Part shown: positions 5,256 through 5,884 of the stretch, one piece after another | How the letters are laid out: every line of letters begins with the position of its first letter | Position numbering within the stretch: the stretch's first letter is position 1 | Assembly: GCA_013140785.1 (NCBI GenBank) | Contig: JABFRZ010000547.1 | Location: forward strand, 1 to 5,884 | Direction of reading: 5' to 3' | DNA length: 5,884 nt | Source: Planctomycetota bacterium | Lineage (GTDB): Bacteria > Planctomycetota > UBA1135 > GCA-002686595 | Position numbers and translations under genes: made by a program | Notes under the pieces: generated by a model | The model's input: only the letters and a program-made list of their open reading frames with translations | Database searches by the model: none | Told to the model about the DNA's origin: nothing

Positions 5256-5448
5256 CTAGTCCCAGAACAAGCGCTTGGCTTCTCCAGATCGCCTGGAATC
5301 GCCGTAGCCGTGGGCTTTCTCGGACCTTCGAAAGCGGAGCGTGGTTCCTCCACGCGAGCATTTCGAAGGTTCGAGAAAGGCCGCGGATGCGGTGAGTCCG
5401 GGCGAAGCGCAGCGCTCTGGTGAAGCCAAGCGCTTGTTCTGGGACTAG
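5256..5448. mobile_element. Palindromic (foldback, MITE-like) element B with CTAG target duplication
   Basis: CTAG at 5256-5259 and again at 5445-5448 brackets a 185-bp palindrome. The outer arms, 5253-5287 and 5417-5451, match at 33 of 35 positions in inverted orientation (core TCCCAGAACAAGCGCTTGGC). A second pair of arms, 5312-5333 and 5361-5382, matches at 20 of 22, and the centre is GCGTGG-TTCCT-CCACGC (5339-5355). It encodes nothing. If 189 bp (the element plus one CTAG) are removed, the frame to the left (through 5255) joins in phase with the frame to the right, so the host sequence looks like an interrupted gene. CTAG duplications are typical of IS5-group transposition (YTAR targets), which makes an IS5-type parent a reasonable guess. 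CTAG is itself a palindrome, so it could alternatively be part of the inverted repeat. Its sequence is unrelated to element A. Confidence 0.7.
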
Positions 5449-5755
5449 TGCTCTGCCAGGCGGGCTTCGCCCTCGAGTGCTACCGCAAGGACTACGAGCC
5501 GCCGCCCGAGGCCGCGCCGGAGGAGCCTGCGCGCTACCTCGGCACCTACGCCGATCCGATGAGCGGCAAGGCGTTCCCCGTGATCGTCCGGCACGTCACC
5601 GAGGACGACACGACCGGCCGGTGGTCACGGAGTTCGTCGCGCTCGACACCGCGATCGACCCGGCCGTGCTCGAGGTGCCCCGCCCCGAGCGGACGACGGG
5701 AAGTGACGCCCGGATCCGCCGGAGCCCGCAAGCTGCGTTGATCCGGTTTCGCTGA
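5449..5755 (+). pseudogene. Truncated and frameshifted gene remnant beside element B
   Basis: Directly after the CTAG at the right edge of element B the plus strand encodes CQAGFALECYRKDYEPPPE, then ARYLGTYADPMSGKAFPVIV and RHVTEDDTTG in one frame (to about 5621). Convincing protein sequence then continues in another frame: RPVVTEFVALDTAIDPAVLE, VPRPE, ending at TGA 5753-5755. One small indel near 5615-5630 explains this. Ignoring element B, the frame extends leftward through GESEVVAL (ending at 5258), so the insertion seems to have split the gene. The ending with VTEF-LDTAIDPAVLEVPRP recalls the C-terminus of LolA-like or outer-membrane lipoprotein-sorting proteins, but that is a guess. No start codon or full domain remains. 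A sequencing error could explain the frameshift but not the truncation. Confidence 0.5.
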
Positions 5756-5792
5756 GTCAAGCGGCGCGTCCGCGGCATGGGAAGATGCGTCC

Positions 5793-5884
5793 ATGTCGCC
5801 GCCCGATCCGCGCTTGACCGCCGCGTTGCTCGCCGAGAGCGCCTGGCTCCAGCGTCTCGCGCTGCGGCTCGTCGCCGAGCCCGC
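5793..5884 (+). CDS. Probable ECF-type sigma-70 factor, N-terminal fragment
   Basis: Thirty codons are visible before the window ends: an MSPPDPRLTAALLAESAWLQ start followed by RLALRLVAEP. The pattern of an early LLAxxxWLxxLALRLVxEP helix is that of sigma-70 region 2.1 in ECF sigma factors, particularly the diverged set found in Planctomycetota, where it is normally followed by an (A)DDxVQxxWL segment that lies outside this window. The ATG at 5793 is preceded by GGGAAG (5779-5784) at 8-nt spacing, and an ATG at 5785 in another frame stops after ten codons. It begins 37 nt after the end of the broken gene at 5449-5755, on the same strand. With only 30 residues the assignment stays provisional. 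Confidence 0.5.
   Translation, partial: MSPPDPRLTAALLAESAWLQRLALRLVAEP

Noticed and set aside
4742..5395. 217-codon plus-strand open frame across the DUF4287 leader and element B
   Set aside because: It is antisense to the real gene and runs through a palindromic element; the composition is Arg/Gly/Pro-rich without domains.

Overview
The window is very GC-rich (about 70% by eye) and looks like chromosomal DNA from a free-living bacterium, most likely Planctomycetota or a similar large-genome lineage. The lineage guess is an inference from three weak signs: the style of the sigma-factor N-terminus at the right edge, beta-propeller/FG-GAP-type protein remnants of the kind common in Planctomycetota, and codon usage with almost exclusively G or C in third positions. 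No rRNA, tRNA or CRISPR is visible.

Left part (1-3229) holds four intact genes. A two-gene minus-strand operon encodes a small two-helix membrane protein (610-876) followed 7 bp later by a GNAT N-acetyltransferase (9-602). Divergent from it is an HDOD-domain signalling protein (1040-1900) whose leader can form chained, partly exclusive hairpins. Convergent to that, 27 bp away, is an RmuC-family DNA recombination protein (1928-3229, minus). These look like independent single genes or short operons, not one pathway.

Middle part (3230-4309), about 1.1 kb, has no intact gene. It is a patchwork of decayed coding fragments: a C-terminal piece of a propeller-repeat protein on the minus strand, a frameshifted FG-GAP fragment on the plus strand, and a second FG-GAP-like fragment on the minus strand. 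These are followed by a cluster of strong hairpins and a 170-bp imperfect palindromic element with 20-bp near-perfect terminal inverted repeats.

Right part (4310-5884) holds one intact gene, a DUF4287 plus SRPBCC (AHSA1-like) protein (4310-5011, minus), behind a roughly 140-nt leader with several competing helices. Upstream of it lies a second, unrelated palindromic element (5256-5448) bounded by CTAG direct repeats. Removing the element and one CTAG joins two open frames, which indicates insertion into a plus-strand gene that is now broken (5449-5755) and also carries a frameshift. The window ends in the first 30 codons of a probable ECF-type sigma factor.

The most notable observations are the two different non-autonomous foldback elements on either side of the DUF4287 gene, the structured leader of that gene, and the decayed-gene mosaic. 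I do not see a clear new multi-gene system such as a defence or biosynthetic operon.
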